54,808 nucleotides of DNA, taken from assembly GCA_019119165.1 (NCBI GenBank), contig DWXO01000094.1, forward strand, positions 1 to 54,808. The letters run 5' to 3'. Source of the DNA: Candidatus Flavonifractor intestinigallinarum. GTDB taxonomy: Bacteria; Bacillota; Clostridia; Oscillospirales; Oscillospiraceae. Below are positions 38,353 through 47,522 of this stretch, one piece after another. Each line of letters begins with the position of its first letter. The stretch's first letter is position 1. The notes below the pieces were generated by a model, which saw only the letters and a list, made by a program, of their open reading frames with translations, made no database searches and was not told the DNA's origin. The translations under genes were made by a program, and so were the position numbers.

Positions 38353-39381
38353 TCAGTCATCGGTATGCAGCATGGCCTTCCTGCGGAGCTGACCGCAGGA
38401 GGCGTCAATGTCCCCGCCCAGCTTGCGCCGCACCGTGGCGGTAACGCCGTGGGACTCCAGGCGCTTCTGGAACTGGGCCACCCGGCGGCTGGGCTTGAGG
38501 GGGCTCTCCGCCACATGGTTCAGGGGGATCAGGTTCACATGGCCCGGGGTGCCCTTCAGGTGACTGGCCAGCAGGTCGGCCTGCCAGTCAGAATCATTCA
38601 CCCCGTCCACCATGGCGTACTCGTAGGAGATCCGCCGCCCGGTCTTTTCAAAATACCGGCGGCAGGTGTCAAAGAGCTTCTCCACCCCCACGCTCTTGTT
38701 CACCGGCATAAGCCTGCTGCGGGTCTCGTCGTCAGGGGCATGGAGAGATACCGATAGGGTCAATTGTAACTGATGCTCGGCCAGTTTGTCAATTTTTTCG
38801 ACCAGACCGCAGGTAGACAGAGAGATGTGGCGCATCCCGATGTTGAGCCCGTCCGGGCTGTTGACCAGAGAGAGGAACCGCAGCACCGTGTCAAAGTTGT
38901 CCAGGGGTTCCCCAATGCCCATGAGCACAATATTGCTGATGGTGTGGCCGGAATCGATCTGGGTAAAGAGCACCTGATCCAGCATTTCAGCGGGTGTCAA
39001 GTCTCTCACCTTGCCGCCCAGGGTGGAGGCGCAGAAGGCGCACCCCATGCGGCAGCCCACCTGAGAGGAGATACACACAGTATTCCCATGATGGTAGCGC
39101 ATCAAAACGGTTTCAATGCAGTTTCCGTCGGAAAGCCGCCATAAGTATTTGATGGTGCCGTCCAGGGCGGACACCTGCTTGCGCTCCACCTCCGGCGGGC
39201 AGAGAATACAGTCTGCTTTCAGCTTCTCTCGCAAAGCCTTGGACAGGTTGGTCATCTCATCGAAGGAACGGACCCCCCGGTGGAGCCACTGAAAGACCTG
39301 CTTGGCCCGGAAGGCGGGCTCCCCCAGCTCTTTGAAATAGGCGGTCATCTCCGCCAGATCCATGGATTTGATGTCAGTCAT
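38353..39381 (-). CDS. rlmN: 23S rRNA (adenine2503-C2)/tRNA A37 methyltransferase RlmN
   Basis: A 342-residue radical SAM methyltransferase. The cluster cysteines are C110, C114 and C117 (CRMGCAFC). The resolving Cys is C329 in DASCGQLR, and GIGEPLDN and LSTCGL are further hallmarks. It methylates A2503 in the peptidyl transferase centre and A37 in some tRNAs. It lies in the conserved order rsmB-rlmN-prpC-prkC. The gap to rsmB is 1 base. Confidence 0.97.
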   Translation of the reverse strand: MTDIKSMDLAEMTAYFKELGEPAFRAKQVFQWLHRGVRSFDEMTNLSKALREKLKADCILCPPEVERKQVSALDGTIKYLWRLSDGNCIETVLMRYHHGNTVCISSQVGCRMGCAFCASTLGGKVRDLTPAEMLDQVLFTQIDSGHTISNIVLMGIGEPLDNFDTVLRFLSLVNSPDGLNIGMRHISLSTCGLVEKIDKLAEHQLQLTLSVSLHAPDDETRSRLMPVNKSVGVEKLFDTCRRYFEKTGRRISYEYAMVDGVNDSDWQADLLASHLKGTPGHVNLIPLNHVAESPLKPSRRVAQFQKRLESHGVTATVRRKLGGDIDASCGQLRRKAMLHTDD

Positions 39382-39382
39382 G

Positions 39383-41353
39383 TTACTCTCCCCTGCCGGG
39401 CCTTTCCGGCGGTGTCAGTCCGTATTTTCTATGGAGGAACGCAATCATCTCCTCCGCCGTGGGCTCCCGCTCCGGAGGCGTTGGCTTGACGGGGTGGGCA
39501 TAAGGGGCCGGGCCTGGCTCCAGAGGACACTGGGCCCGGAAGGACCCGGTCTGGACCCACACCTGGGCAAAGCACCAGCCGTGGTCCTGCTCATACTCCA
39601 GGTTTTCCGGCAGCGCCTGGATCAGTTCCTGAAATTCCGGATATGTCAGCAGCTTGGGGTGGTATGCACTCTCCCGCCACAGCTCCAGGCCCAGAGCTGG
39701 AAACTCATAGGTACAGGCCAGCTCATGGTCCTCACAGTCGCACACATAGCCGGTCTCCTTGGCCAGGGCCGGGATCAGGTCCTCGGCGTGGGTATCTGTC
39801 AGATCCAGTCCTCGGTACAGGACCTTGAGATCATCGCACCGGTCCAGTCCAATGCGGCTCAGCTTTCCGTCCTCATACTCCAACTGGAAGGTCTGGGGGG
39901 AGCCATACCCGCCGAAGCGGTGCCATACCTCCACGGCTTGGTGCTCTTCCTCATTCAGCTTGTTCAGGGCATCCTCCGCCTCCGCCTGGGTCATGCCCAG
40001 GGTGAAGGGACCCATGCCCTCGTTGGGCCGGACCTCATACACCCCCCGCATCCGCCGCAGCTTGGCGAAGAAAAAGCCGTCGGTGCCGTGGCGGTGGGGC
40101 CAGCAGGTCACCATGCCATCCCTGGCGCCTTCAAAGTCGCCGGGCACTTGAAAACCCTCTAATGTAAAGTCTTTATGCTTGTCTAAAAATGCCCGCACTA
40201 CGTCCTCATTCTCCCGCTCCAGCAGGGTGCAGGTGGCGTAGAGCAGCACGCCACCCGGCTTGACGTAGCGGCACACGTTATCCAGAATGGCCTTCTGGAC
40301 CCGGGGCAGCCCCTCCAGGGGCTTGGGGTCCTTGTAGCGGATGTCCGGCTTCTTGCGGATGATGCCCAGCCCCGAGCAGGGCACGTCGGCCAGAACCAGG
40401 TCAAATCCGTCAAGGTATTCTTCCTTACATTCCTTGCCGTCCAGGACTTGCGCGGTTATGCAGTCCAGGCCCAGCCGTTTGGCCCCCGCCCGGATCAGGT
40501 CCATTTTATGTGGGTGGATGTCGCAGGATACCACCTTCCCCCTGCCATCCATGGCGATGGCGGCGGCAAAGGACTTGCCGCCGGGGGCGGCGCAGGCGTC
40601 CAGCACGTCCATCCCCTCCCTGGGATCGGCGGCCAGCACCGCCAGCTTTGCGGCGGCATCCTGAATGTAAAAGAGGCCCTCCCGGAAGGCGGTCAGCTCC
40701 TCCAGGCTGCCGGTGTGGGACAACAGCAGGCAGTTGGGCAGCCAGGGGTGGGGTGCAACCTCCACCCCCTCCGCCCGGAGGGAATCGGCCACTGCTTCCA
40801 CCGTGGCTTTGGTGGTGTTCACCTGGGCGCAGGTGGGAGGCTCCCCGTTGTCGGCGGCCATCAGGGCGGCGGCCTCCTCCCTGCCCAGCCGGCGGGTAAA
40901 CAGGTCGGCCAGCCACCGGGGATGGCTGTACCGCACCGCCGGGTCCTCCGGCGGCTCCAGGCTGTCCTTCTGCCGCACCAGGGAGCGGAGCACCCCGTTG
41001 ACCAGACCGGCGGACCGGGGATTTTTGGAGCCCTTCCGGGCCAGATCCACCGCCTCACTGACGGCGGCGTGGTCGGGCACTCTGTCAAGGAAAAGCACTT
41101 GATAGGCACCAAGCCGCAAGGCATTGCGGACTGCTGGCTCCATTTTCTCCAGCTTTACCGTGGACAGCTTGCCCAGGTAGTGGTCCAGCAGCAGCCGGTT
41201 CTGGAGCACCCCGAAGCACAGCCGGGTGGTCAGGGCGGCGTCCCGGCTGTCCAGTCCGGCGGTACGCAGAATTTTTTTCAAAAAGCCGTCCGACCAGGCG
41301 CCCTGCTGTTCGCAGGCCACCAGGGCCCGGAGGGCCGCTTCTCTGGCAGTCAT
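39383..41353 (-). CDS. rsmB: 16S rRNA m5C967 methyltransferase RsmB with unusual C-terminal extension
   Basis: A 656-residue protein. Residues 1-434 are a complete RsmB: N-terminal NusB-like domain (1-135), SAM motif DACAAPGGK (252-260), catalytic Cys in PCSG (326) and TCT (375), and the usual closing TDGFFFAKLRR. A further 220 residues follow in the same frame, starting at Met435 (ATG 40051): MRGVYEVRPNEGMGPFTLGM and onwards, acidic, Trp- and Cys-containing. I do not recognise this part. The GPFTLGMTQAEAEDALN stretch recalls small secreted or immunity-type domains. The start ATG 41353 is chosen at MTAREAALRAL, where RsmB homologues begin. Whether the extension is made as part of RsmB or as a separate protein is open; no good ribosome site precedes Met435. 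Confidence 0.9.
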   Translation of the reverse strand: MTAREAALRALVACEQQGAWSDGFLKKILRTAGLDSRDAALTTRLCFGVLQNRLLLDHYLGKLSTVKLEKMEPAVRNALRLGAYQVLFLDRVPDHAAVSEAVDLARKGSKNPRSAGLVNGVLRSLVRQKDSLEPPEDPAVRYSHPRWLADLFTRRLGREEAAALMAADNGEPPTCAQVNTTKATVEAVADSLRAEGVEVAPHPWLPNCLLLSHTGSLEELTAFREGLFYIQDAAAKLAVLAADPREGMDVLDACAAPGGKSFAAAIAMDGRGKVVSCDIHPHKMDLIRAGAKRLGLDCITAQVLDGKECKEEYLDGFDLVLADVPCSGLGIIRKKPDIRYKDPKPLEGLPRVQKAILDNVCRYVKPGGVLLYATCTLLERENEDVVRAFLDKHKDFTLEGFQVPGDFEGARDGMVTCWPHRHGTDGFFFAKLRRMRGVYEVRPNEGMGPFTLGMTQAEAEDALNKLNEEEHQAVEVWHRFGGYGSPQTFQLEYEDGKLSRIGLDRCDDLKVLYRGLDLTDTHAEDLIPALAKETGYVCDCEDHELACTYEFPALGLELWRESAYHPKLLTYPEFQELIQALPENLEYEQDHGWCFAQVWVQTGSFRAQCPLEPGPAPYAHPVKPTPPEREPTAEEMIAFLHRKYGLTPPERPGRGE

Positions 41354-41354
41354 A

Positions 41355-42053
41355 TCAATCCCTCCGGCGGCTGTTAAAAGCCAGGATATAGCGCAGCAGA
41401 TGGGCAATGGACACCAGCAGGGCGGCCACATAGGTCATGGCGGCGGCCCCCAGTACCTTTTTGGCCCCCCGCAGCTCCTGGTCGTCCAGCATATGGGTGT
41501 CCCGCAGAGACTGGATGGCCCGGCGGGAGGCGTTGAACTCCACCGGCAGGGTGACCACCTGGAAGAAGGCGGCCACGGCGAAGAGCACCACGCCTACGGC
41601 AAACAGGGGCCGGGAGTAGAGAGCAAAGCCCAGAATAATGAGCAGAATGGAGATCTGGGAACTGAAATTGCACACCGGGATGATGGCCCCTCTCAGCTTG
41701 ATGGGGCCGTACTCCTGGGCGTATTGGACGGCGTGGCCCGCCTCATGGGCGGCCACTCCCACCGAGGCGATGCTGGTGGAGCCGTACACCGCGTCGGACA
41801 GGCGAATGGTGTTGGTCTTGGGATCGTAGTGGTCGGTGAGCTTGCCGGACACCCGGGTGATACGCACACCATACACCCCGTGGGCCCGGAGCACCTCCTC
41901 CGCCGCCTGGGCGCCGGTGAGGCCCCGGCGGCTGGCAATACGAGAATAGCGGTTGAAGGTGGATGACACGTTGATCTGGGCCAGCAGGGCGATGAGCATG
42001 GCGGGCACCAGAATGATCCAGTAGTAGCTGTCAAAGTAGTAGAAAAAGGGCAT
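41355..42053 (-). CDS. yugP: Zinc metallopeptidase, YugP family
   Basis: A 232-residue membrane metallopeptidase. The zinc motif HEAGH is at 103-107; an N-terminal membrane helix (about 8-26) and two or three further hydrophobic segments (about 120-170 and 205-225) fit the YugP/DUF-type family of neutral zinc peptidases. The substrate is unknown. In many Firmicutes it sits in this fmt-rsmB region, as here, 1 base before rsmB and 12 bases after the PIG-V-like gene. Confidence 0.92.
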   Translation of the reverse strand: MPFFYYFDSYYWIILVPAMLIALLAQINVSSTFNRYSRIASRRGLTGAQAAEEVLRAHGVYGVRITRVSGKLTDHYDPKTNTIRLSDAVYGSTSIASVGVAAHEAGHAVQYAQEYGPIKLRGAIIPVCNFSSQISILLIILGFALYSRPLFAVGVVLFAVAAFFQVVTLPVEFNASRRAIQSLRDTHMLDDQELRGAKKVLGAAAMTYVAALLVSIAHLLRYILAFNSRRRD

Positions 42054-42065
42054 AATGACCTCCAG

Positions 42066-43313
42066 TCACATGACCTGTCCCCCGTTGAGGAACCAGACCA
42101 GATTGAGCAGGAATCCCGCCCCCATGGCGGCGGCGACAACCCCTGTCAGCTTGGGCTTCCCTTGGGTAAGGGCGGCTGCAAAGAGGAAAAAGGGCAGGGC
42201 GCAGGACAGATAGCGTCCGGCGCTGAGCAACCAGGACAGAGAGTAGTTGAGCACCAGGTACACAAAGCCGTACAGGGTGTACATACCCCGGAACTTATTC
42301 CGTGCCCACACCAGCAGAGCGAAGAACACTGGGAAGAGCACAATGGTGGGGACCCAAATCTGGTACCGCACCAGCTCCGTGGGGTAGCTCAGGGCGTTTT
42401 GCAGCACATACCACAGGGTATCGGCAATGGGACAAAAGCCCTGACTCCAGTGCTGCTGCATCACTGTAAAGGCAAATGGGTTGCCGGTTACAGACCAGTT
42501 GAGGGCCAGGTACACCAGGGTGCCCACAGCGGGCAGGATCAGGGCGGGCAGTCTGCGGACAATGGCCTTCCAGTCAAAGCGGCCCAGATGCTCCACCAGT
42601 TCGGCGGCGGCCGCTCCTATGAGGAGCACGCCGTGCATCCTGGTCATGGCGGCCAGCAGCCCCCACATCCCCGCCAGCCACCAGCGATGGCGGCGGATGT
42701 ACCACAGCCCCGCGGCGGTGGTGAGCAGGAACAGGCTCTCGGTCATGATGCCGCCGAAGAAGAAGGCGTAGGGATACACCGACAGAAAAAGCACCGTCCG
42801 CACCGCGCCGCCCCGGCCCAGCTCAAAGGCGGCCAGCTTGTAGAGAAAGACGCAGCCCGCCCCGTAGCACATAAAGGACAGCAGCAGCCCCGCCGCCATA
42901 GTATTGCCCGTAATGAGGGAAACCACCCGCATCAGCCAGGGATACAGGGGGAAAAACACCAGAAACAGATTTTTCCCGTCCTCCACATAGCCGGAATAGC
43001 CCAGCTCCGCCAGGTTGACGTAGTGCAGGCCGTCCCATTTTTTCCAGATCCACAGAAAAGCGTCCGGTCCGGAACCTGGATACAGGATGAAACAGGCCGC
43101 CAGCCCCACCAGCAGAAAGATGAGAATACGGAAACCAAATGTAACGGTAAAAACCTTTACACACTCTCTGCTGTCAGGCACATAGCCCTTGGCTGCAAGT
43201 CCTTTGGCGGCCAGGGGCACCGGCACACCGGCCCGGCCCAGCCACCGCAGCACCAGGTACAAACCCAGGGCGGCCACCATGCCGGTGACCGCCAGGGTCC
43301 AGATCAGTTCCAT
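42066..43313 (-). CDS. PIG-V-like GT-C mannosyltransferase family membrane protein
   Basis: A 415-residue protein with about ten hydrophobic segments. It has the pattern of bacterial PIG-V-like (GT-C) transferases: KKWDGLHYVNLAELGYSGY, then FFPLYPWLMRVVS, then YPYAFFFGGIMTESLFLL. Such enzymes use polyprenyl-linked sugar to glycosylate lipids or proteins at the outer face of the membrane. The acceptor is unknown. Its ATG follows the fmt stop with no gap (TAAATG), an unusual inclusion in the otherwise conserved fmt-rsmB string. Confidence 0.8.
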   Translation of the reverse strand: MELIWTLAVTGMVAALGLYLVLRWLGRAGVPVPLAAKGLAAKGYVPDSRECVKVFTVTFGFRILIFLLVGLAACFILYPGSGPDAFLWIWKKWDGLHYVNLAELGYSGYVEDGKNLFLVFFPLYPWLMRVVSLITGNTMAAGLLLSFMCYGAGCVFLYKLAAFELGRGGAVRTVLFLSVYPYAFFFGGIMTESLFLLTTAAGLWYIRRHRWWLAGMWGLLAAMTRMHGVLLIGAAAAELVEHLGRFDWKAIVRRLPALILPAVGTLVYLALNWSVTGNPFAFTVMQQHWSQGFCPIADTLWYVLQNALSYPTELVRYQIWVPTIVLFPVFFALLVWARNKFRGMYTLYGFVYLVLNYSLSWLLSAGRYLSCALPFFLFAAALTQGKPKLTGVVAAAMGAGFLLNLVWFLNGGQVM

Positions 43314-44261
43314 TTAGTTGTACTCCGGCAGAGCCAGCACGGTGCCCACCGCAATGGGGTGGCCCCGCAGGTAATCGGCGGCCTTCATGCGCTTGCCGCC
43401 GTCTGGCTGGATCTCCTCCAGCCGCAGTACGGTGCCCTCCCCGCAGGCCACCGCCAGCCCCTCCTTCCCGGCGGCCAGGACAGTGCCGGGTGCGGCGTGG
43501 GTATGCTCCTCAGGAACGACAGTCCGAAACACTTTACACCGCTTGTCTCCCAAGGTAGTCACAGCGGCAGGCCAGGGGATCAGACCTCTCACCTGGTCGT
43601 GGAGCTGTCGGGCGGTGCGGGTGAAGTTCATGGGGGACAGCTCCCGGCTCAGCATGGGGGCCAAGGTGGCCTTGTCATGGTCCTGGGGGGTGCGGGTAGC
43701 GGTACCGGCCTCGATCTGCGCCACCGTCTCCACCAGCAGCTGGGCCCCCAGCTCCGCCAGCCGGTCGTGGAGGGCCACCACCGTCTCGTCGGGATCGATG
43801 GGGGTGGCGGCCTGGGAGATAATGTCTCCGGCGTCCAGATCGTGGGCCATGTGCATGATGGTCACACCGGTCTCCTGGTCCCCGTTGAGCACCGCCCAGT
43901 TGATGGGGGCGGCCCCCCGGTAGTTGGGCAGCAGGGACGAGTGGACGTTGATACAGCCCTTGGGAGGCGCCGCCAGAATATCATCGGGCAGGATACGGCC
44001 GTAAGCCGCCACCACGATAAGCTCGGGGGCCAGCTCTTGGATCTGGGCCAGGGCGGTACCGTCCCGCAGCTTGACGGGCTGGAACACCGGGATGTCGTGG
44101 GCCAGGGCGCACTCCTTCACCGGCGGGGCCTGGAGCTTCATACCCCGGTTCTTGGGCTTGTCTGGCTGGGTGAACACCCCGCAGATGGTATGCCCCGCCT
44201 GAATCAGGGCCTCCAGGGAGGGCACGGCGAAGTCGGGGGTGCCCATGAAGAGGATTCTCAT
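43314..44261 (-). CDS. fmt: Methionyl-tRNA formyltransferase
   Basis: A 315-residue enzyme that formylates initiator Met-tRNA with 10-formyl-tetrahydrofolate. MRILFMGTPDFAVPSLEAL at the start, the formyl-binding motif SLLPNYRGAAPINWAVLNGD and the C-terminal domain are diagnostic. The start overlaps the def stop (ATGA). def and fmt act in sequence on nascent chains and are a classic pair. Confidence 0.97.
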   Translation of the reverse strand: MRILFMGTPDFAVPSLEALIQAGHTICGVFTQPDKPKNRGMKLQAPPVKECALAHDIPVFQPVKLRDGTALAQIQELAPELIVVAAYGRILPDDILAAPPKGCINVHSSLLPNYRGAAPINWAVLNGDQETGVTIMHMAHDLDAGDIISQAATPIDPDETVVALHDRLAELGAQLLVETVAQIEAGTATRTPQDHDKATLAPMLSRELSPMNFTRTARQLHDQVRGLIPWPAAVTTLGDKRCKVFRTVVPEEHTHAAPGTVLAAGKEGLAVACGEGTVLRLEEIQPDGGKRMKAADYLRGHPIAVGTVLALPEYN

Positions 44262-44752
44262 GCCTCGTCCTCCTCCGCCATCAGCTCGTCCAGCTCCTCA
44301 TTGGTGTACAGCCGGCCAGCCAGCTCGGTGAACAGGTGTCCGTCCAGATGGTCGATCTCATGGCAGAAGCAGCGGGCCACAATCTCCTCGCCCTCCACCT
44401 CAAAGAAGTTGCCGTTGCGGTCCTGGGCCCGCACCTTGGCCTTCATGGGGCGCTTGACCACGCCCCAGCGGCCGGGGACGGACAGGCAGCCCTCGAAGCC
44501 CTCCTGCTCCCCCTCCCGGCTGATGATCTCCGGGTTGACCAGCTCCAGCATTTCATCGTTGGCGTCCACCACGATGACCGCCCGGCGGAGGATGCCCACC
44601 TGGGGGGCGGCCAGTCCGGCGCCGTTGGCCTGGGCCAGGGTCTCCTTCAGATCGTCCAGCAGGTCGTGGAGCTTTTCGTCAAACTGGGTCACGGGACGGC
44701 AGACCTTGTGCAGGGCGGGATCTCCGTCGGTGAGAATGGTACGCAGTGCCAT
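44258..44752 (-). CDS. def: Peptide deformylase
   Basis: A 164-residue metallohydrolase that removes formyl groups from nascent proteins. All three motifs are present: GLAAPQVG, EGCLSVPG and HEIDHLDGHLF. It is the short type of about 165 residues. It is located between priA and fmt as in Bacillus and overlaps fmt by 4 bases. Confidence 0.98.
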   Translation of the reverse strand: MALRTILTDGDPALHKVCRPVTQFDEKLHDLLDDLKETLAQANGAGLAAPQVGILRRAVIVVDANDEMLELVNPEIISREGEQEGFEGCLSVPGRWGVVKRPMKAKVRAQDRNGNFFEVEGEEIVARCFCHEIDHLDGHLFTELAGRLYTNEELDELMAEEDEA

Positions 44753-44765
44753 AGTATGTTTCCTC

Positions 44766-47225
44766 CTAATCCAGTGGGTTCACGTCGGCGGTCACCGACA
44801 CCCCTTTGTTTTCCTTATCAGTCTGGGCCGCCCGCAGCAGGGCGGCGATCATATCACGCACCGGCTTGGTGTTGGCGCAGGCCATGGTAAGCCGGTAGCG
44901 GTAGCGCTCGTTGATTTTGGCGATGGAGGCCGGGGCGGGACCCAGCAGCTGGACCTCCAGACCCTGATAGGCGGGCAATTTCAGCCACCCCTCCAGGGTG
45001 CGCCGCAGGCGCATACAGGTACGCAGCACCGCCGCCTCCAGCCTGCCGGAGGCGGTGAGCACGAACAGATCCCGGAAGGGCGGGCAGCCCCGCAGCCGCC
45101 GCAGAGCGATCTCCTGCTGATAGAAGGCGTCGTAATCCTGGCGGGCGGCGCAGCAAATCACGTCGTTGTCGGGGGTAAAGGTCTGGATGATGGCCCGTCC
45201 CCCCTTTCCGCCCCGGCCCGCTCTTCCCACCACCTGGGTGAGCAGAGAGAAGGTGCGCTCCCCCGCCCGCCAGTCGTCTACATAGAGGGACTGGTCGGCG
45301 TTGATGGCACCCACCAGGGTCACGTTGGGAAAGTCCAGACCCTTGGCCACCATCTGGGTGCCCAGCAGCACCGGGATGTTCTCCCGTTCAAACTGGGCAA
45401 ACAGCTTCTCATGGCTGTGGGTGGCTGAGATGGAGTCGGCGTCCATCCGCAGCACCGCCCGGCCGGGCAGAGCCGCTTGCAGCTCCTCCTCCACCTTCTG
45501 AGTGCCCGCCCCGATGAAGTTGAGGGTACCGCCGCAGGACGGACAGGCTGGCGGCAGGGGCTGGGAGTAGCCGCAGTAATGGCACATGAGCCGCCCGTTG
45601 GCCGAGTGGTAGGTGAGATGGACGGAACACCGGGGGCAGGTGGGCACCTCCCCGCACTCGCCGCAGGTCAACATCCGGCTGGCCCCCCGGCGGTTGAGGA
45701 GCAAAATGGCCTGCTCCCCCCGCCCGGCGGTCTCCTCCAGAGCCCGGATGAGGGGTCCGCTGAGATCGGTACCGTTGCCGGCGCGCAGCTCCCCCTTCAT
45801 ATCCACGATCTCCACCGGAGGCAGGGGCCGCTGGTTGTACCGCCCCCTCAGGGTGAACAACCGATAAGCCCCCTGACGGGCCTGGTACATGGTCTCCACC
45901 GATGGAGTGGCCGAGGCCAACAGCAGCAGAGCCCCCTGCTGAACGCAGCGGAACTTGGCCACCTCCCGGGCGTGGTATTTGGGTACGTTTTCCGACTGAT
46001 AGGTGCCCTCCTGCTCCTCATCCAACACGATGAGGCCTAAGTCTTTCAGGGGGGCGAACACGGCGGAGCGGGTGCCAACCACCACCCGGGCCTCCCCCGC
46101 CTTGATGCGCTTCCACTCGTCGTACCGCTCCCCTGCTCTCAGGGAGGAGTGGAGGACAGCCACCTGCTCTCCGAAATGGGCGGAGAACAGCCGCATGAGC
46201 TGGGGGGTCAGAGCGATCTCGGGCACCAGCACCAGGGCGGTGCGGCCCCGCCGGAGCGTCTCGTAGATCAATTTCAAATAGACCTGGGTTTTTCCGCTGC
46301 CGGTGACGCCGTAGAGCAGAGCGGCGGCGGGCTTGTTTTGGGCGGCCAGGGCGTTGAGGCCGTCAAAGGCGGCCTGCTGCTCGTGGTTGAGCACCGGCTC
46401 GGCCAGCCGCTCCACCTCCTCCATCTGCACCCGGCGGTAGACCTCCCGTTTTTCCAGGGTGATGACCCCGCTCTTGACCAGAGCGCGGAGGGTGGCCGGG
46501 CTGGCCCCGGTGAAATAGCACAGTTCCTTGGTGGAGGCTTCCCCAATGGCGCACAGCAGCTCCACCACCGCGTACTGCATGGGGGCGGTCCGCCGCCGGG
46601 CGGCGGCCTGATCCAGGGCCTCCTGGGCAGGAATGGCCAGGGAGGCCACCTGCTCGGTCTTGTCCCCCACCCCCCGCTGGGCGCTGGTCTCCAGGGCGAT
46701 GATCCCCTTGTCCCGCAGCAGCTTGAGGGCGGGATTGGGGTCCTTTGTGCCGAAGGCCTCCCGGATGGCGGTCACGTCGGCGCTGCCGCCGTTGGCAAAG
46801 AGCAGCTCCACCACCTGCCGGGCGTGGTCCGACCTGCCGGCGGCCTCAAAGGCTGCCGCCCGGTCCACCCCGGAGGCAATCTTCCACTGGTCCTGGAGAG
46901 CGTAGTACAGCCCCGCCGGCAGCATGGCCCGGGCGGCATCGTACACGGTGCAGAACCACCGCTCCCGCATCCACAGAGCCAGGCGGATGGCCTCCCCATC
47001 CAGCACCGGGCTGTCGTCCAGCACGGTGAGCACCGGCTTGAGGGAATCGCCGTTCCTGTCCTCCAGGGCCAGCACAATACCCTCGGTGCGGCGGTTGCCC
47101 GCCCCAAAGGGGATGATCACCCGCATACCGGGCCGCAGTACCGAGGCCAGCGCGGCGGGCACGGCGTAGTCGTAGGGCTTGTCGATGGCGTAGGTGGCGG
47201 CCTTGAGGGCGATTTTTGCTACCAT
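44766..47225 (-). CDS. priA: Primosomal replication protein N' (PriA helicase)
   Basis: An 819-residue 3'-5' helicase that restarts stalled forks. The N-terminal DNA-binding domain is followed by Walker A GVTGSGKTQ and the DEAH-like box, which here reads DEEQ where most PriA have DEEH. The zinc-binding cysteines are in CGEC, CPRC, CHYC and CPSC. GLDFPNVTLVG and QVVGRAGRGGKGG are helicase motifs V and VI. The start ATG 47225 is backed by GGGAGG 8 bases upstream; the longer in-frame form has none. coaBC, usually beside priA in bacilli, is missing. Confidence 0.96.
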   Translation of the reverse strand: MVAKIALKAATYAIDKPYDYAVPAALASVLRPGMRVIIPFGAGNRRTEGIVLALEDRNGDSLKPVLTVLDDSPVLDGEAIRLALWMRERWFCTVYDAARAMLPAGLYYALQDQWKIASGVDRAAAFEAAGRSDHARQVVELLFANGGSADVTAIREAFGTKDPNPALKLLRDKGIIALETSAQRGVGDKTEQVASLAIPAQEALDQAAARRRTAPMQYAVVELLCAIGEASTKELCYFTGASPATLRALVKSGVITLEKREVYRRVQMEEVERLAEPVLNHEQQAAFDGLNALAAQNKPAAALLYGVTGSGKTQVYLKLIYETLRRGRTALVLVPEIALTPQLMRLFSAHFGEQVAVLHSSLRAGERYDEWKRIKAGEARVVVGTRSAVFAPLKDLGLIVLDEEQEGTYQSENVPKYHAREVAKFRCVQQGALLLLASATPSVETMYQARQGAYRLFTLRGRYNQRPLPPVEIVDMKGELRAGNGTDLSGPLIRALEETAGRGEQAILLLNRRGASRMLTCGECGEVPTCPRCSVHLTYHSANGRLMCHYCGYSQPLPPACPSCGGTLNFIGAGTQKVEEELQAALPGRAVLRMDADSISATHSHEKLFAQFERENIPVLLGTQMVAKGLDFPNVTLVGAINADQSLYVDDWRAGERTFSLLTQVVGRAGRGGKGGRAIIQTFTPDNDVICCAARQDYDAFYQQEIALRRLRGCPPFRDLFVLTASGRLEAAVLRTCMRLRRTLEGWLKLPAYQGLEVQLLGPAPASIAKINERYRYRLTMACANTKPVRDMIAALLRAAQTDKENKGVSVTADVNPLD

Positions 47226-47263
47226 GTCCGTGCCCTCCCCACTACTTCCCCTAAGGACAGCCC

Positions 47264-47301
47264 GAGGCAAGCGACAGGCCGGAAGGTCTGCCGCTTGCCT
47301 C
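47264..47301. promoter_or_regulatory. Stem-loop in the rpoZ-priA gap
   Basis: GAGGCAAGCG (47264-47273) and CGCTTGCCTC (47292-47301) pair perfectly over 10 bp, with a weaker inner stem. No U-tract follows, so it is more likely a processing or attenuation structure than a terminator. Confidence 0.45.
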
Positions 47302-47315
47302 TCATTCCTCTCATA

Positions 47316-47516
47316 TCAGGCCTCTTCCTGGCCCAGCTCCACCTTGCCCTCGGCCACCTCACGGATGGCGATGGTAACGGGCTTGTCGTCCAGAGAAATC
47401 CCGGCGTCCTCCGCCTCGGTGGCCACCTGACGGGCCCGCTGGGCCACAACATTCACCAGCATATAGCGGCTGGGCACCTGCTCCAGCAGTTTGTTCATAG
47501 GGGGTTCCAGCATCAT
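47316..47516 (-). CDS. rpoZ: RNA polymerase omega subunit
   Basis: A 66-residue omega subunit. PPMNKLLEQVPSRYMLVNVV and the QRARQV stretch (the AR motif) match RpoZ of Firmicutes, and position right after gmk is the conserved one. Three Met codons are possible starts (residues 1, 2 and 7); I take the first because a GGAG lies 11 bases before it and spacing to the others is worse. It stabilises the beta' subunit and is tied to stringent control in some bacteria. Confidence 0.93.
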   Translation of the reverse strand: MMLEPPMNKLLEQVPSRYMLVNVVAQRARQVATEAEDAGISLDDKPVTIAIREVAEGKVELGQEEA

Positions 47517-47522
47517 ATTTGA

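Noticed and set aside
42162-45428. An open frame of 1088 codons on the plus strand
   Set aside because: It is antisense to PIG-V-like, fmt, def and priA, all with clear motifs. The long frame is a product of GC-rich third positions; its protein is Gly/His/Gln/Pro-rich without domains.
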